Origin: JARDZU01 sp963730285
Lineage (GTDB): Bacteria; Actinomycetota; Acidimicrobiia; Spongiisociales; ZC4RG35
Assembly (NCBI GenBank): GCA_963730285.1
Contig: CAVSQY010000013.1
Location: 104,916-168,915 of the forward strand
DNA length: 64,000 nucleotides
Direction: 5' to 3'
Shown: piece by piece, positions 40,810-48,909 of the stretch
Layout of the letters: the number at the start of each line of letters is the position of its first letter
How positions within the stretch are numbered: position 1 is the stretch's first letter
Position numbers and translations under genes: made by a program
Notes under the pieces: model-generated
The model's input: the letters and a program-made list of their open reading frames with translations, nothing else
What the model was told of the DNA's origin: nothing
Databases searched by the model: none

Positions 40810-43251
40810 ATGACTGACGAGACAATGGACACCAGACACCCCGGCACCGACGTCGAGATCACGGAGGAGATGGAGCAGAGCTTCATCGACTACGCCATGT
40901 CCGTCATCGTCTCCCGGGCACTCCCCGATGTTCGTGACGGGCTCAAACCGGTGCAGCGGCGCATCATCTACTCGATGTTCGAGAGCAACATCGGTCCCGG
41001 CTCGGCCCATCGGAAATGCTCCAAGGTGGTCGGTGACGTCATGGGTAACTACCACCCCCACGGCGACCAGGCGATCTACGACGCCCTGGTGCGGATGGGA
41101 CAGGACTTCTCCATGCGCCATTTGCTCATCGACCCCCAGGGGAACTTCGGGACCATCGATGACCCGCCGGGCGCCCCCCGTTACACCGAGTGCCGCCTCA
41201 CCAAGCTCTCCACCCATCTCCTCGAGGGGATCCGTGAGGACACCGTCGAATTCATCGACAACTACTCGGGCGAGTTGCAGCAGCCTTCGGTGCTCCCCGC
41301 CCGCTTCCCCAACCTGCTGGTCAACGGGTCACAGGGGATCGCCGTGGGTATGGCCACCAACATCCCGCCGCACAACCTCAACGAAGTGATCGATGCCTGT
41401 CTCTACACCATCGACAATCCGGACGCCGCCACAGAGGAGTTGATGCAATTCGTCAAGGGGCCCGACTTCCCGACCGGCGGCTATCTGGTCGGCACCGCCG
41501 GGATCAAGGATGCCCTGTCCACGGGGCGCGGCTCGGTCAAGATCCGTGGCGTTTGCGACGTCCAGGAGATACGCAAGGGCCGCACCGCCATCATCGCCAC
41601 CGAGCTCCCCTATCAGGTCTCGATGGAGCGGATCATCTCCAAGATCAAGGAGTTGGTCGACAATCGCCGTCTGGAGGGGATCGCCGAAGTTCGCAACGAG
41701 TCCTCCGACCGGGTCGGCACCCGGCTCGTTATCGAGCTGAAGAACAACGCGGTGCCCCAGGTGGTTCTCAACCAGCTCTACAAGAACACCCCGCTCCAGG
41801 ACTCTTTCGGCTACAACGTGGTGGCCCTGGTGGACGGTGTGCCGAGGACGCTGAACCTGTCTCAGCTCGTCGGCTACTACCTCGACCACCAGATGGAGGT
41901 CATCGAGCGACGGACCCGGTTCCGCCTCCGCGAGGCAGAGGCGAGGGCCCACATCCTCGAAGGCCTGATCATCGCGGTGGACAACATCGACGAGGTGATC
42001 AAGGTCATCCGCGGCTCGGCCGACACCCCGGAAGCTCGCACGAACCTCATAGAGCGTTTCGAGCTGAGCGAGATCCAGGCAAACGCCATCCTCGACATGC
42101 CTCTCCGTCGTCTCACCGCCCTCGAGGTGGACAAGCTCCGCACCGAGCTTGGCGAGCTTCGTGAGACCATCGCCGAGCTCGAGGCCATCCTGGCCGACCC
42201 CAAGCGACGCTGGGCCATCATTCGAGGGGAGCTGACCGAGGTCCGCGACCAGTACGGCGAGGCCCGTCGCAGCCGGATCATCCCCGATGAGGGCGACCTC
42301 TCCCTCGAAGACCTGATCGCCGACGACGAGCTGATCGTCACCGTCTCGGAGACCGGGTACGTCAAGTCGGTCCCGGCGCTGACCTACAAGACCCAGGGCC
42401 GCGGTGGCCGCGGCATCAAGGCCGCAGAGATGCAGGGCGACGATGTGATCCAGCACCTGGTTCACACCACCGCCCACGCCTATCTGCTCTTCTTCACCAA
42501 CAAGGGCTTGGTCCATCGGGTGAAAGCCCATGCCATCCCCCGCCAGTCGCGCACCGCCAAGGGCGTCCTCGCCCAGTCGGTGCTGCCCCTCGAGCCCGAG
42601 GAGAGGATCCAGGCGATCATCGACACTCGGGACTACGAGACCGGCCGATATCTGGTGATGGTCACCAAGAAGGGCCAGGCGAAGAAGACCGAGTTCAAGG
42701 AGTACGACTCACGCAACTCGACCCTGGTCGCCATCAGGCTGACCGATGACGACGAATTGGTGACGGTCCGGACCACCAACGGTGCCAATGACCTCTTGAT
42801 CTTCACCAAGAAGGGGATGGGGATCAGGTTCAAGGAGTCCGACCTGCGCAGCATGGGACGGGGAACACAGGGTGTCCGGGGGATCAGGCTCCGTGACGAC
42901 GACGACGTCGTCGCCGCGGTGTCGAACGTCGAAGGCGACGAGGTCCTCCTGCTCACCACCGGTGGCTACGGGAAACGGACCGCCATATCCGAGTTCCGTC
43001 GCCAGGCCAGGGGCGGCATCGGATTGAAGGCGTTCAAGCTGACCAAGGTCCGCGGCGAGTTGGTCGGGGCGCGGGCGGTGAGCAAGGAAGATGACGTTTT
43101 CCTCATCTCCAGCGCGGGTATAGGCATCCGCACCCCGGTGGCCAAGATCAGCCGGCAGAAGCGTGATTCGACGGGTGTCCGTGTCATCGACGTCGGTGAC
43201 GGCAATGGGCTGGCAGCCCTTGCCATCGTGCACGACGACGGAGATGACTGA
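40810..43251 (+). CDS. gyrA: DNA gyrase subunit A
   Basis: GyrA cuts and rejoins DNA. The 813-residue protein has the breakage-reunion domain with catalytic Tyr125 (PRYTECRL) and a C-terminal pinwheel with the GyrA box QGRGGRG. The quinolone-resistance region reads YHPHGDQAIYDALVRMGQ: Gln87 replaces the usual Ser (E. coli Ser83; Ala in mycobacteria), while Asp91 (E. coli Asp87) is kept. The loop before the catalytic Tyr is short and unusual (GNFGTIDDPPGAPRYTE). It follows gyrB by 4 bases. Confidence 0.97.
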   Translation: MTDETMDTRHPGTDVEITEEMEQSFIDYAMSVIVSRALPDVRDGLKPVQRRIIYSMFESNIGPGSAHRKCSKVVGDVMGNYHPHGDQAIYDALVRMGQDFSMRHLLIDPQGNFGTIDDPPGAPRYTECRLTKLSTHLLEGIREDTVEFIDNYSGELQQPSVLPARFPNLLVNGSQGIAVGMATNIPPHNLNEVIDACLYTIDNPDAATEELMQFVKGPDFPTGGYLVGTAGIKDALSTGRGSVKIRGVCDVQEIRKGRTAIIATELPYQVSMERIISKIKELVDNRRLEGIAEVRNESSDRVGTRLVIELKNNAVPQVVLNQLYKNTPLQDSFGYNVVALVDGVPRTLNLSQLVGYYLDHQMEVIERRTRFRLREAEARAHILEGLIIAVDNIDEVIKVIRGSADTPEARTNLIERFELSEIQANAILDMPLRRLTALEVDKLRTELGELRETIAELEAILADPKRRWAIIRGELTEVRDQYGEARRSRIIPDEGDLSLEDLIADDELIVTVSETGYVKSVPALTYKTQGRGGRGIKAAEMQGDDVIQHLVHTTAHAYLLFFTNKGLVHRVKAHAIPRQSRTAKGVLAQSVLPLEPEERIQAIIDTRDYETGRYLVMVTKKGQAKKTEFKEYDSRNSTLVAIRLTDDDELVTVRTTNGANDLLIFTKKGMGIRFKESDLRSMGRGTQGVRGIRLRDDDDVVAAVSNVEGDEVLLLTTGGYGKRTAISEFRRQARGGIGLKAFKLTKVRGELVGARAVSKEDDVFLISSAGIGIRTPVAKISRQKRDSTGVRVIDVGDGNGLAALAIVHDDGDD

Positions 43252-43325
43252 GGAACCACGCGCCGCCGTTTGTCGTTGGACAGCGGTGGGGTCCTTTTAG
43301 ACTCACGAGATAACCAGGAGCCCAG

Positions 43326-43832
43326 ATGGCAACCGTTCGACGCGTCAGACGCATCATCCGAAAAATCGACCCTTGGACCGTTTTGAAGACCTCCGCCGTG
43401 GTCTGGGCCGTGATCGCCCTGGGTCTCGTCCTGGGTGGCGTCATCTTCTGGTCGGTGCTGGACCGTGCGGGGATCCCGCAGAAGATCACCGACTTCATGG
43501 TCGAGATCACCCTCATCGATGATGGCTCACAGCCCTTCGCCAACACGGAGCAGTTCTTCCGGGTGATGGTCTTTGGCTCGATCGTGTGGTGGGTCGCCAT
43601 GACCGGCCTGTCGGTCGTGGGCGCCGCCGTCTACAACTTGGTGTCCGACGTGGTCGGCGGTCTCGAGATCGTGGTCCTGGAAGAGACGATGAACCCCGTC
43701 GTCGCCGCCCCCGGCCAGGTCCTGCATCCCCCCAGCGACTTCAAGCCCGGCAACGGCGGTCCCTTAACCCCGCCCCCCGACCAGGCCGACATCCCCACCG
43801 AAGAGTCCCCCTCGATCACGATCTCCAGCTGA
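43326..43832 (+). CDS. DUF3566 transmembrane protein
   Basis: The 168-residue product has an N-terminal VRRIIRKIDPWTVLKTS, two transmembrane helices (about 23-46 and 80-105) and a DUF3566 core with VLDRAGIPQKITDFMVEI, ending in a Pro-rich tail. A DUF3566 protein directly after gyrA is an actinobacterial hallmark (Rv0007). The function is unknown. The usual tRNA-Ile/tRNA-Ala genes after it are absent here. Confidence 0.9.
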   Translation: MATVRRVRRIIRKIDPWTVLKTSAVVWAVIALGLVLGGVIFWSVLDRAGIPQKITDFMVEITLIDDGSQPFANTEQFFRVMVFGSIVWWVAMTGLSVVGAAVYNLVSDVVGGLEIVVLEETMNPVVAAPGQVLHPPSDFKPGNGGPLTPPPDQADIPTEESPSITISS

Positions 43833-43851
43833 TCGGTTGTGTGTGTGGTCG

Positions 43852-43868
43852 CCCACCGTGGTGGTGGG
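43852..43868. terminator. Hairpin between DUF3566 and the convergent gene
   Basis: CCCACC and GGTGGG around a 5-base loop, in the 44-base convergent gap. There is no T-run; it could serve both strands. Confidence 0.35.
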
Positions 43869-43876
43869 TTGCACGC

Positions 43877-44512
43877 CTAACTCTCGGCCAGTACCAGACC
43901 CATCTCAACTGCGGCTTGTAGATAGGGGAGGGCGCGCTCCCACACCGGGTGCGGCGAGCCCTCCTCGGCCACTTCGGCACCCGCCGCCAGCGCCACCCCA
44001 TCTAGAAAGGCGGCGTCCTCGATGATCGTTACCTTTCGGTCGGTCCCCAACGCCAGACAGGTGGCGAACTGATTGGGGGACTTGCCGATGGAGATCGTCC
44101 GGCCCCCTCGTTCCACCTGACTCACCATCACCGATCCGATCGGGTCGGGGAATCGGACCATGTGCTCCGTGCCGACCTCCATGCCAGGGTGGGCCAGGGC
44201 GATGATGGTCGGATCTTGCTCTCGTGAGGCCAGGGCAAGTGCCAGCCCCACTGGGGAGGCACTCCAGACCTGGACGCCGGGCTCGGAAACGTCACCATCC
44301 CAGACGAGAGGGACGCCGAGCTTGCGGGCGCGGGCTGGTGCCTCGGGGCCGGTTCCGAGGAGCAGGTCGAGCCCGTCGGGGCTCTTCACCACCCGGAAGT
44401 TGCGGCTGCGGGCGGGTCCCATCACCACCACCTCCTCGACACCGGGCTGGGGTGTGAGGGAGTGGGCTCCCCGAACGGCGGTGTCCCCGGTCACGAGGAC
44501 GCCTACCTTCAC
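43877..44512 (-). CDS. Hypothetical protein, possible NAD(P)-binding fold
   Basis: A 211-residue soluble protein that I do not recognise. It begins KVGVLVTGDTAVRGAHSL, then alternates strands and helices (VEEVVVMGPARSRNF, LDLLLGTGPEAPARARKLG, VPLVWDGDVSEPGVQVWSAS), which suggests a Rossmann-type or reductase-like fold. The C-terminal half has GMEVGTEHMVRFPDPIGSV and ALAAGAEVAEEGSPHPVWER. The GTG start overlaps the stop of the upstream DLW-39-like gene, so both are made from one mRNA. Confidence 0.65.
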   Translation of the reverse strand: MKVGVLVTGDTAVRGAHSLTPQPGVEEVVVMGPARSRNFRVVKSPDGLDLLLGTGPEAPARARKLGVPLVWDGDVSEPGVQVWSASPVGLALALASREQDPTIIALAHPGMEVGTEHMVRFPDPIGSVMVSQVERGGRTISIGKSPNQFATCLALGTDRKVTIIEDAAFLDGVALAAGAEVAEEGSPHPVWERALPYLQAAVEMGLVLAES

Positions 44513-44628
44513 GAGGGCTCTACCGGGGTCCAGACCGAGTCGGGCGCCTCCACTTCGCCGTCCTTCTTGCGGAGGAAGAGGAAGGCGGCCAGGGCGCCAA
44601 GGATCAATACCGGGGAGAGACGTTTCAC
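44509..44628 (-). CDS. DLW-39-like small membrane protein
   Basis: A 39-residue peptide starting VKRLSPVLILGALAAFLF, one hydrophobic helix, then RKKDGEVEAPDSVWTPVEPS. Size, position after gyrA/DUF3566 and the acidic DSVW motif fit the actinobacterial DLW-39 family, named for its conserved DLW and length of 39. GTG at 44628 is the only sensible start; the stop overlaps the next GTG (GTGA). The function is unknown. Confidence 0.7.
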   Translation of the reverse strand: MKRLSPVLILGALAAFLFLRKKDGEVEAPDSVWTPVEPS

Positions 44629-44648
44629 ACCGATCAGTCTACGGCGAC

Positions 44649-45191
44649 TCAGCCGCTGCCAGACACGACCTTCCCCCCGTACTCCCAGGCGTCCTCCGGG
44701 ATCCCCTTGGTAAAGGCAAATGCGCTTTCGAGATCCGGGGCGAGCACCTGGATCATGTACTGGCCGGCGTCCACGTAGAGACCCGAAGTGGTGTCGGCGG
44801 TTTCCTTCTCGGATAGTGATCGTTGCCAGCCAGCGAGGTCGTTGTACGAGTGGGGGACCTCATGCACCACCAGGTCGGGATCCGAGATCTGGGGGCACAC
44901 CGTCTCCCAGTCGACTACGCCGACGTCGACCAACGCCACGTGCCACTCGGTCCCCTCCTGCCACCCACCGCCCCAGTTCTGGCCATAGACCAGGTCACCG
45001 CCCTCGACATCGGCGGAGTCGCCACCGAGGATGAGGCCGGGGTCGACACGTCTCGAGGCGTCGAGCCCCATTCCGGCGCAGGGGAGGTACTCGATCGTGG
45101 GGTCGGGGGGGCTCTTGGAGACCGAGGTGAGGTCACACGCCGACACGACGAGGAGCTCCAGGACGAGGGTCGTTGCTAGAAAGCGCCGCAT
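44649..45191 (-). CDS. Lipoprotein of unknown function
   Basis: The 180-residue product starts MRRFLATTLVLELLVVSAC, a clear lipoprotein signal with lipobox VVSAC and Cys19. The mature part has GWQEGTEWHVALVDVGVVDW, then EVPHSYNDLAGWQRSLSEKE and YVDAGQYMIQVLAPDLESA, without a domain I recognise. It should be anchored outside the membrane, modified by the Lgt encoded at 51.3 kb. Its ATG is directly next to the divergent VOC gene. Confidence 0.8.
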   Translation of the reverse strand: MRRFLATTLVLELLVVSACDLTSVSKSPPDPTIEYLPCAGMGLDASRRVDPGLILGGDSADVEGGDLVYGQNWGGGWQEGTEWHVALVDVGVVDWETVCPQISDPDLVVHEVPHSYNDLAGWQRSLSEKETADTTSGLYVDAGQYMIQVLAPDLESAFAFTKGIPEDAWEYGGKVVSGSG

Positions 45192-45209
45192 GTGGAGCAG
45201 AATGATCTC

Positions 45210-45842
45210 ATGGCTAGTGGGCAAGACACGCGGCTCGTCATCGATCACGTGATCGTTTGCGTGCCCGACCTCGACGAGGCTGCCCGTCGCTTCCAGGAGA
45301 GATACGCGTTGGAGTCGGTGCCCGGCGGGCGTCACGTCGGTTTGGGCACCGCCAACCGGATCGTGCCCCTGGGCTCGAATTACATCGAGTTGCTCTCGGT
45401 GGTGGACGAGAGCGAAGCCAGGGGCAACATGTTCGGGCGTTGGGTGATCGGGACGATCCATGACAACCCTTGGCGGCCGGCGGCGCTCTGTCTCCGGACC
45501 GAGGTCATCGAGGGCCTTGCCGAGAGGAACGAGTTGGAAGTCCAGGAGATGTCTCGCGCCCTACCTGACGGCACCCTTCTCAGCTGGCGTCTGGCCGGTC
45601 TCCATGACGCGATGATCCGTGGTGTCCCGTTCTTCATCCAATGGAGTGTCGATGTGAGTGAGCTTCCCGGCAGCTCGGACATCAACACCGCAGGGCCCAT
45701 TGAAGAGGTGCACCTGGGCGGCAGCCGGGGGCTCTTCCAGTCCTGGATGGGCGAGGTGAGTGGGATCCACCTCAAGGGGGGCCGTGGAGGCATCGAGAAG
45801 ATCGTGATCCGCGCCGGCGAGACCTTCATCGAGCTCTCCTGA
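45210..45842 (+). CDS. Glyoxalase-like (VOC superfamily) protein
   Basis: A 210-residue protein with the opening strand VIDHVIVCVPDLDEAARRF and RIVPLGSNYIELLSVVDE, typical of glyoxalase_3-like VOC proteins; the second module is weaker (PIEEVHLGGSRG, HLKGGRGGIEKIVIRAG). ATG at 45210 has GGAG ten bases upstream; GTG at 45192 is possible. Metal ligands cannot be assigned with confidence beyond His near residue 13 and Glu near 60. The substrate is unknown. Confidence 0.82.
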   Translation: MASGQDTRLVIDHVIVCVPDLDEAARRFQERYALESVPGGRHVGLGTANRIVPLGSNYIELLSVVDESEARGNMFGRWVIGTIHDNPWRPAALCLRTEVIEGLAERNELEVQEMSRALPDGTLLSWRLAGLHDAMIRGVPFFIQWSVDVSELPGSSDINTAGPIEEVHLGGSRGLFQSWMGEVSGIHLKGGRGGIEKIVIRAGETFIELS

Positions 45843-45884
45843 TCAAACCTGAAACCAAACCGGTGGGTTGAGGGTTTACCGGGC

Positions 45885-46385
45885 GTGAACCGATACTCAG
45901 CGGTGGTGCCCGGATCAGAACATCCCTTGAACGCATCCTTCGAGAGCTTCTACCGGTCGAGCCGGCCCCGCATCTACCGGGCGGTGGCACTCGCCATCGC
46001 CGACGGCGACCTCGCATTGGACGCAACCGAGGAGGCAATGACCCGGGCGGCCACCGGTTGGAGCGAGGTGGGACGTTATGACAACCCGGCCGGCTGGGTG
46101 TATCGAGTGGCCGTCAATTGGGCCCGCAGCAAACTGCGCCGTTGGGGTCGTGAGCGAGGGGAGCTCGTCTTCGAGCCCGGTTACACCCAGAAGGTGCCCG
46201 ATCCCGAGTTGGTCGATGCCGTCCTGGCCCTCCCGATCGGATATCGCACCGTGATCGTGGCCCGTTTCTTCCTCGATCTCAGCGTGGCCGAGACGGCCGA
46301 AGTCCTGCAAATCCCACAGGGAACCGTGAAGACGCGAACCGCCAGGGCGTTGGCGCGTCTTCGTCGAGTCGTCGAGGAGACATGA
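45885..46385 (+). CDS. ECF sigma factor (SigE/SigK-like group)
   Basis: A 166-residue sigma-70 family protein with region 2 (FESFYRSSRPRIYRAVALAI, DATEEAMTRAATGW, NPAGWVYRVAVNWARSKLRR) and region 4 (LPIGYRTVIVARFFLDLSVA, IPQGTVKTRTARALARLRR). GTG at 45885. The next gene overlaps its stop (ATGA) and encodes a membrane protein likely to act as the anti-sigma factor. Target promoters are unknown. Confidence 0.9.
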   Translation: MNRYSAVVPGSEHPLNASFESFYRSSRPRIYRAVALAIADGDLALDATEEAMTRAATGWSEVGRYDNPAGWVYRVAVNWARSKLRRWGRERGELVFEPGYTQKVPDPELVDAVLALPIGYRTVIVARFFLDLSVAETAEVLQIPQGTVKTRTARALARLRRVVEET

Positions 46386-47284
46386 TGGATCTCGAGAAGA
46401 GAGTGCGTGACAATCTGAACGCCGCGGCAGAGGCCCTGACCGTTCCTGAGCCAAATGCAGACGTGGTGGCGAAAGCGAGGCCCCGCCGGGCGAGCCGACT
46501 GACCGTCGTCCTGGCTGGGGCGGCAGCGGTGACGGCTCTGGTGGCGGTCCCGGTCATTTTGATGAATCTGGGCGGCCCGGATGTGGCCAGCCCACTCACC
46601 TCGGTCGGCTCCACGACAACCATCGTCACAACGACCACCATGCCCACGACTACCGCAGCGGATTCACCCGGCTCCACGCTTGGGTCTTACGGGCTGATCC
46701 TGGAGGACACCGGGGACGGCGATGTTCGGATGGTGATAGCTGCCGAGAGGATCGACGTCGAAGACCCGCCCACGGCCACGATCAGGCTGCTGGCCCTTCC
46801 CGCCGAGGGGGACGAGCCCCTGGGCGAGGCGGTGGTCGGCGATCCGGGTGGCTTCTTCTGGAACTGGGTCGTCGGGCCCGCCGGTGTCTGCACGTCTGAC
46901 TTCTCATCGACAACTGAGGCAGTGCGGCTCACCTTCCAGATCCGTCTCTCCGCCTCGCTGGGTTGTTCCGCCCCATATGCCTTCGAGGTTCGTGACGATG
47001 CCCTCTCTGAGGTGCAGCCATCGGCCGAGGCCGTGGCCAATCTATTCATGTCCGTATGGAGTGGCCCCGATCAGACGATGATGACCTCGCTGGCTTCTCC
47101 CGATGCCGTCGAGCAGGCCAATGCACTAGGCACGCCCACACGTCCGGTTTTGACCGGCTGTGAGGGGGCAGCCGGCTCGGTGTATTGCACCTGGGCCGAC
47201 GATGGCCGGGATCTCATCGTCCGGGTCGACAATGTCGACCAACCTCCAATCGTGGTCGAGGTTCGGGAGAATCCTCAGGGGTAA
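46382..47284 (+). CDS. Membrane protein, likely anti-sigma factor of the preceding ECF sigma
   Basis: The 300-residue product has a short cytoplasmic N-terminus (1-38; DLEKRVRDNLNAAAEALTV), one transmembrane helix (about 41-62), a Thr-rich stretch (about 72-98) and an outer region of about 200 residues with paired cysteines. No zinc anti-sigma motif is present. Translational overlap with the sigma gene and the one-helix topology suggest anti-sigma function; this is inferred from context. Confidence 0.75.
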   Translation: MMDLEKRVRDNLNAAAEALTVPEPNADVVAKARPRRASRLTVVLAGAAAVTALVAVPVILMNLGGPDVASPLTSVGSTTTIVTTTTMPTTTAADSPGSTLGSYGLILEDTGDGDVRMVIAAERIDVEDPPTATIRLLALPAEGDEPLGEAVVGDPGGFFWNWVVGPAGVCTSDFSSTTEAVRLTFQIRLSASLGCSAPYAFEVRDDALSEVQPSAEAVANLFMSVWSGPDQTMMTSLASPDAVEQANALGTPTRPVLTGCEGAAGSVYCTWADDGRDLIVRVDNVDQPPIVVEVRENPQG

Positions 47285-47335
47285 GTCGGCACAAGGGGGT
47301 TGGAAGAGGCCGGTCCTTGCGGCGGGGTCGATGCC

Positions 47336-47701
47336 ATGTCGTCTGTGGAGCCGGCGCGTCATGCCCTATATTCGCAGTTGGAGGAGCTACTCGGTCCCGA
47401 GCACGCAGACACGCCGATGACCTTCCTACCGGAGCACCACGGCGACGAGGTGGCCACCACGGCCGACCTCGCTGAATTCGGCGTGTCGATCGATCCCCGT
47501 TTCGTGTCGATCGGCCACCATTTCGCTTCGATAGAGGAACGCTTCGACCGTATGGAGGAACGTTTCGATCGCATGGAGCAACGCTTCGATCGGATGGAGG
47601 ACCGCATGGACCGGATGCAGCGTTTCTACGTGGGGACGACGGTGGGCTCCATGACCGCTTTGACGGCCATATTCTCGATAGTGGTGAGTCTCCTGAATTA
47701 G
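47336..47701 (+). CDS. Coiled-coil protein with C-terminal membrane anchor
   Basis: From ATG at 47336 the 121-residue product has a soluble N-terminus, a heptad coiled coil (about 55-95) built from repeated RFDRMEE units, and a hydrophobic C-terminus (about 97-120, VGTTVGSMTALTAIFSIVV). Such repeats resemble short membrane-anchored coiled-coil proteins common in actinobacteria. The function is unknown. The end overlaps the convergent aminotransferase gene by 4 bases. Confidence 0.7.
   Translation: MSSVEPARHALYSQLEELLGPEHADTPMTFLPEHHGDEVATTADLAEFGVSIDPRFVSIGHHFASIEERFDRMEERFDRMEQRFDRMEDRMDRMQRFYVGTTVGSMTALTAIFSIVVSLLN
47540..47623 (+). repeat. 21-bp tandem repeat within the coiled-coil gene
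   Basis: Four consecutive 21-base units starting at 47540, 47561, 47582 and 47603, each encoding the heptad RFDRMEE or a variant (RFDRMEQ, RFDRMED, RMDRMQR). Units 1-3 differ at about 2-5 bases, unit 4 more. The repeat keeps the reading frame, so unit number could vary between strains without breaking the protein. Confidence 0.8.
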
Positions 47702-48909
47702 AGAGCCTCGAGGACCCGGTCCACCTCTTCGATGGTGTTGTAGTGGACGAAGCCGATCCTCACCAAGCCACCGCTGTCGGCGAGCCCGAGCCGGTCCATC
47801 ACATTGACCGCGTAGTAGTGACCGGACCAGACATAGATCCCCCGATCGGCGAGACGTGAGGCCACTGCCCCCGGATCCTGACCCTCCACCGAGACGGCGA
47901 ATGTGGCAACCCGACCGCCATCCATCGCCGCCACGCCATACAGCCGGATCTTGGGCATCTCCTCGATGCCGGCCAAGAACCGTGTGCCCAACTCTGTCTC
48001 GTGATCCCTGATCCGCCCGAATGCCGAGACGAGACGACGGCGACGACTCTGTCCCTCGCCGAGACCGGCCAGGTAGTCGATCGCCGCGGTCACACCGGAC
48101 ACTGATTCGAAGCTCTGGGTGCCGGTCTCCAGTTTCTCGGGTGGGTCCGAAGGGGCGGGCCGGACCTTGTAGAAGTCGAGCTCGGCCAGGCGATCGAGCT
48201 TCCCGAACAGAACCCCGGTGTGGGACCCGAAGAACTTGTAGGCGGAAGCCACCAGGTAGTCGCAGTCCAAATCGGCCACGTCGATGAGTTGATGGGGCCC
48301 GGCATGGACCGCGTCCAGGTAGACCTGAGCGCCCACCTCGTGGGCAGCGGTGGCGATGGCTGCGACGTCGACCAGGGTCCCCAGCGAGTTCGAGGCGACG
48401 CAAACCGCTACCAGCTTCACCCGTCGGTCGAGAAGAGTGGCGACCGCCTCGGGGTCGAGTCGGCCCGTTGCGGTGTCGAACTCGGCAATGCGGACCTCCA
48501 CCCCCCGGTCGGTGGCGGCCCGGGCCCACGGAGTGAAGTTGGCGTCGTGGTCGAGGCTGGAGAGGACGATGGCATCTCCCTCGCCCCATTGGTGGGACAG
48601 CGCCCGGCTCATCGCAAAGGTGATGCTGGTCATGTTCTGGCCGAACGACACCTCGTCGTGGGTCGCATTGAAGAAGTCGGCCATGGCCTCTCGGCCCCGC
48701 TGCATGATCTCGTCGGCCAACCTGGACGCCCCGAAGCCGCCGCCCAGGTTGCTGACGCCACCCTCGAGGGTCGCTCCCATCGCCTCGATCACCGTGTCGG
48801 GTGCCTGGGTCCCGCCCGGGCCGTCGAGATAGGCGACGGGCTCCCCATTCTCTGTGCGTCCCAGGGCGGGAAAACGGGACCGGACCGCGGTTGTGTCCAG
48901 ACCGCTCAT
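47698..48909 (-). CDS. Cysteine desulfurase-like class V aminotransferase (VC1184-type)
   Basis: A 403-residue PLP enzyme resembling the VC1184 group. Blocks are YLDGPGGTQAPDTVIEAM, FGQNMTSITFAMSRAL, the PLP-lysine segment VASAYKFFGSHTGVLFGK and GTQSFESVSGVTAAIDYL. The catalytic Cys loop of true SufS/IscS is not evident, so it is probably not an Fe-S cluster desulfurase. ATG at 48909 overlaps the stop of the antiporter gene. Confidence 0.88.
   Translation of the reverse strand: MSGLDTTAVRSRFPALGRTENGEPVAYLDGPGGTQAPDTVIEAMGATLEGGVSNLGGGFGASRLADEIMQRGREAMADFFNATHDEVSFGQNMTSITFAMSRALSHQWGEGDAIVLSSLDHDANFTPWARAATDRGVEVRIAEFDTATGRLDPEAVATLLDRRVKLVAVCVASNSLGTLVDVAAIATAAHEVGAQVYLDAVHAGPHQLIDVADLDCDYLVASAYKFFGSHTGVLFGKLDRLAELDFYKVRPAPSDPPEKLETGTQSFESVSGVTAAIDYLAGLGEGQSRRRRLVSAFGRIRDHETELGTRFLAGIEEMPKIRLYGVAAMDGGRVATFAVSVEGQDPGAVASRLADRGIYVWSGHYYAVNVMDRLGLADSGGLVRIGFVHYNTIEEVDRVLEAL

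Noticed and set aside
41329..42531. A 400-codon minus-strand open frame inside gyrA
   Set aside because: Antisense shadow of gyrA; no start signal or family motif.
43833..43876. tRNA-Ile/tRNA-Ala genes after gyrA
   Set aside because: Expected by synteny with mycobacteria, but the gap is only 44 bases and no tRNA-like T-loop was found anywhere in the window.
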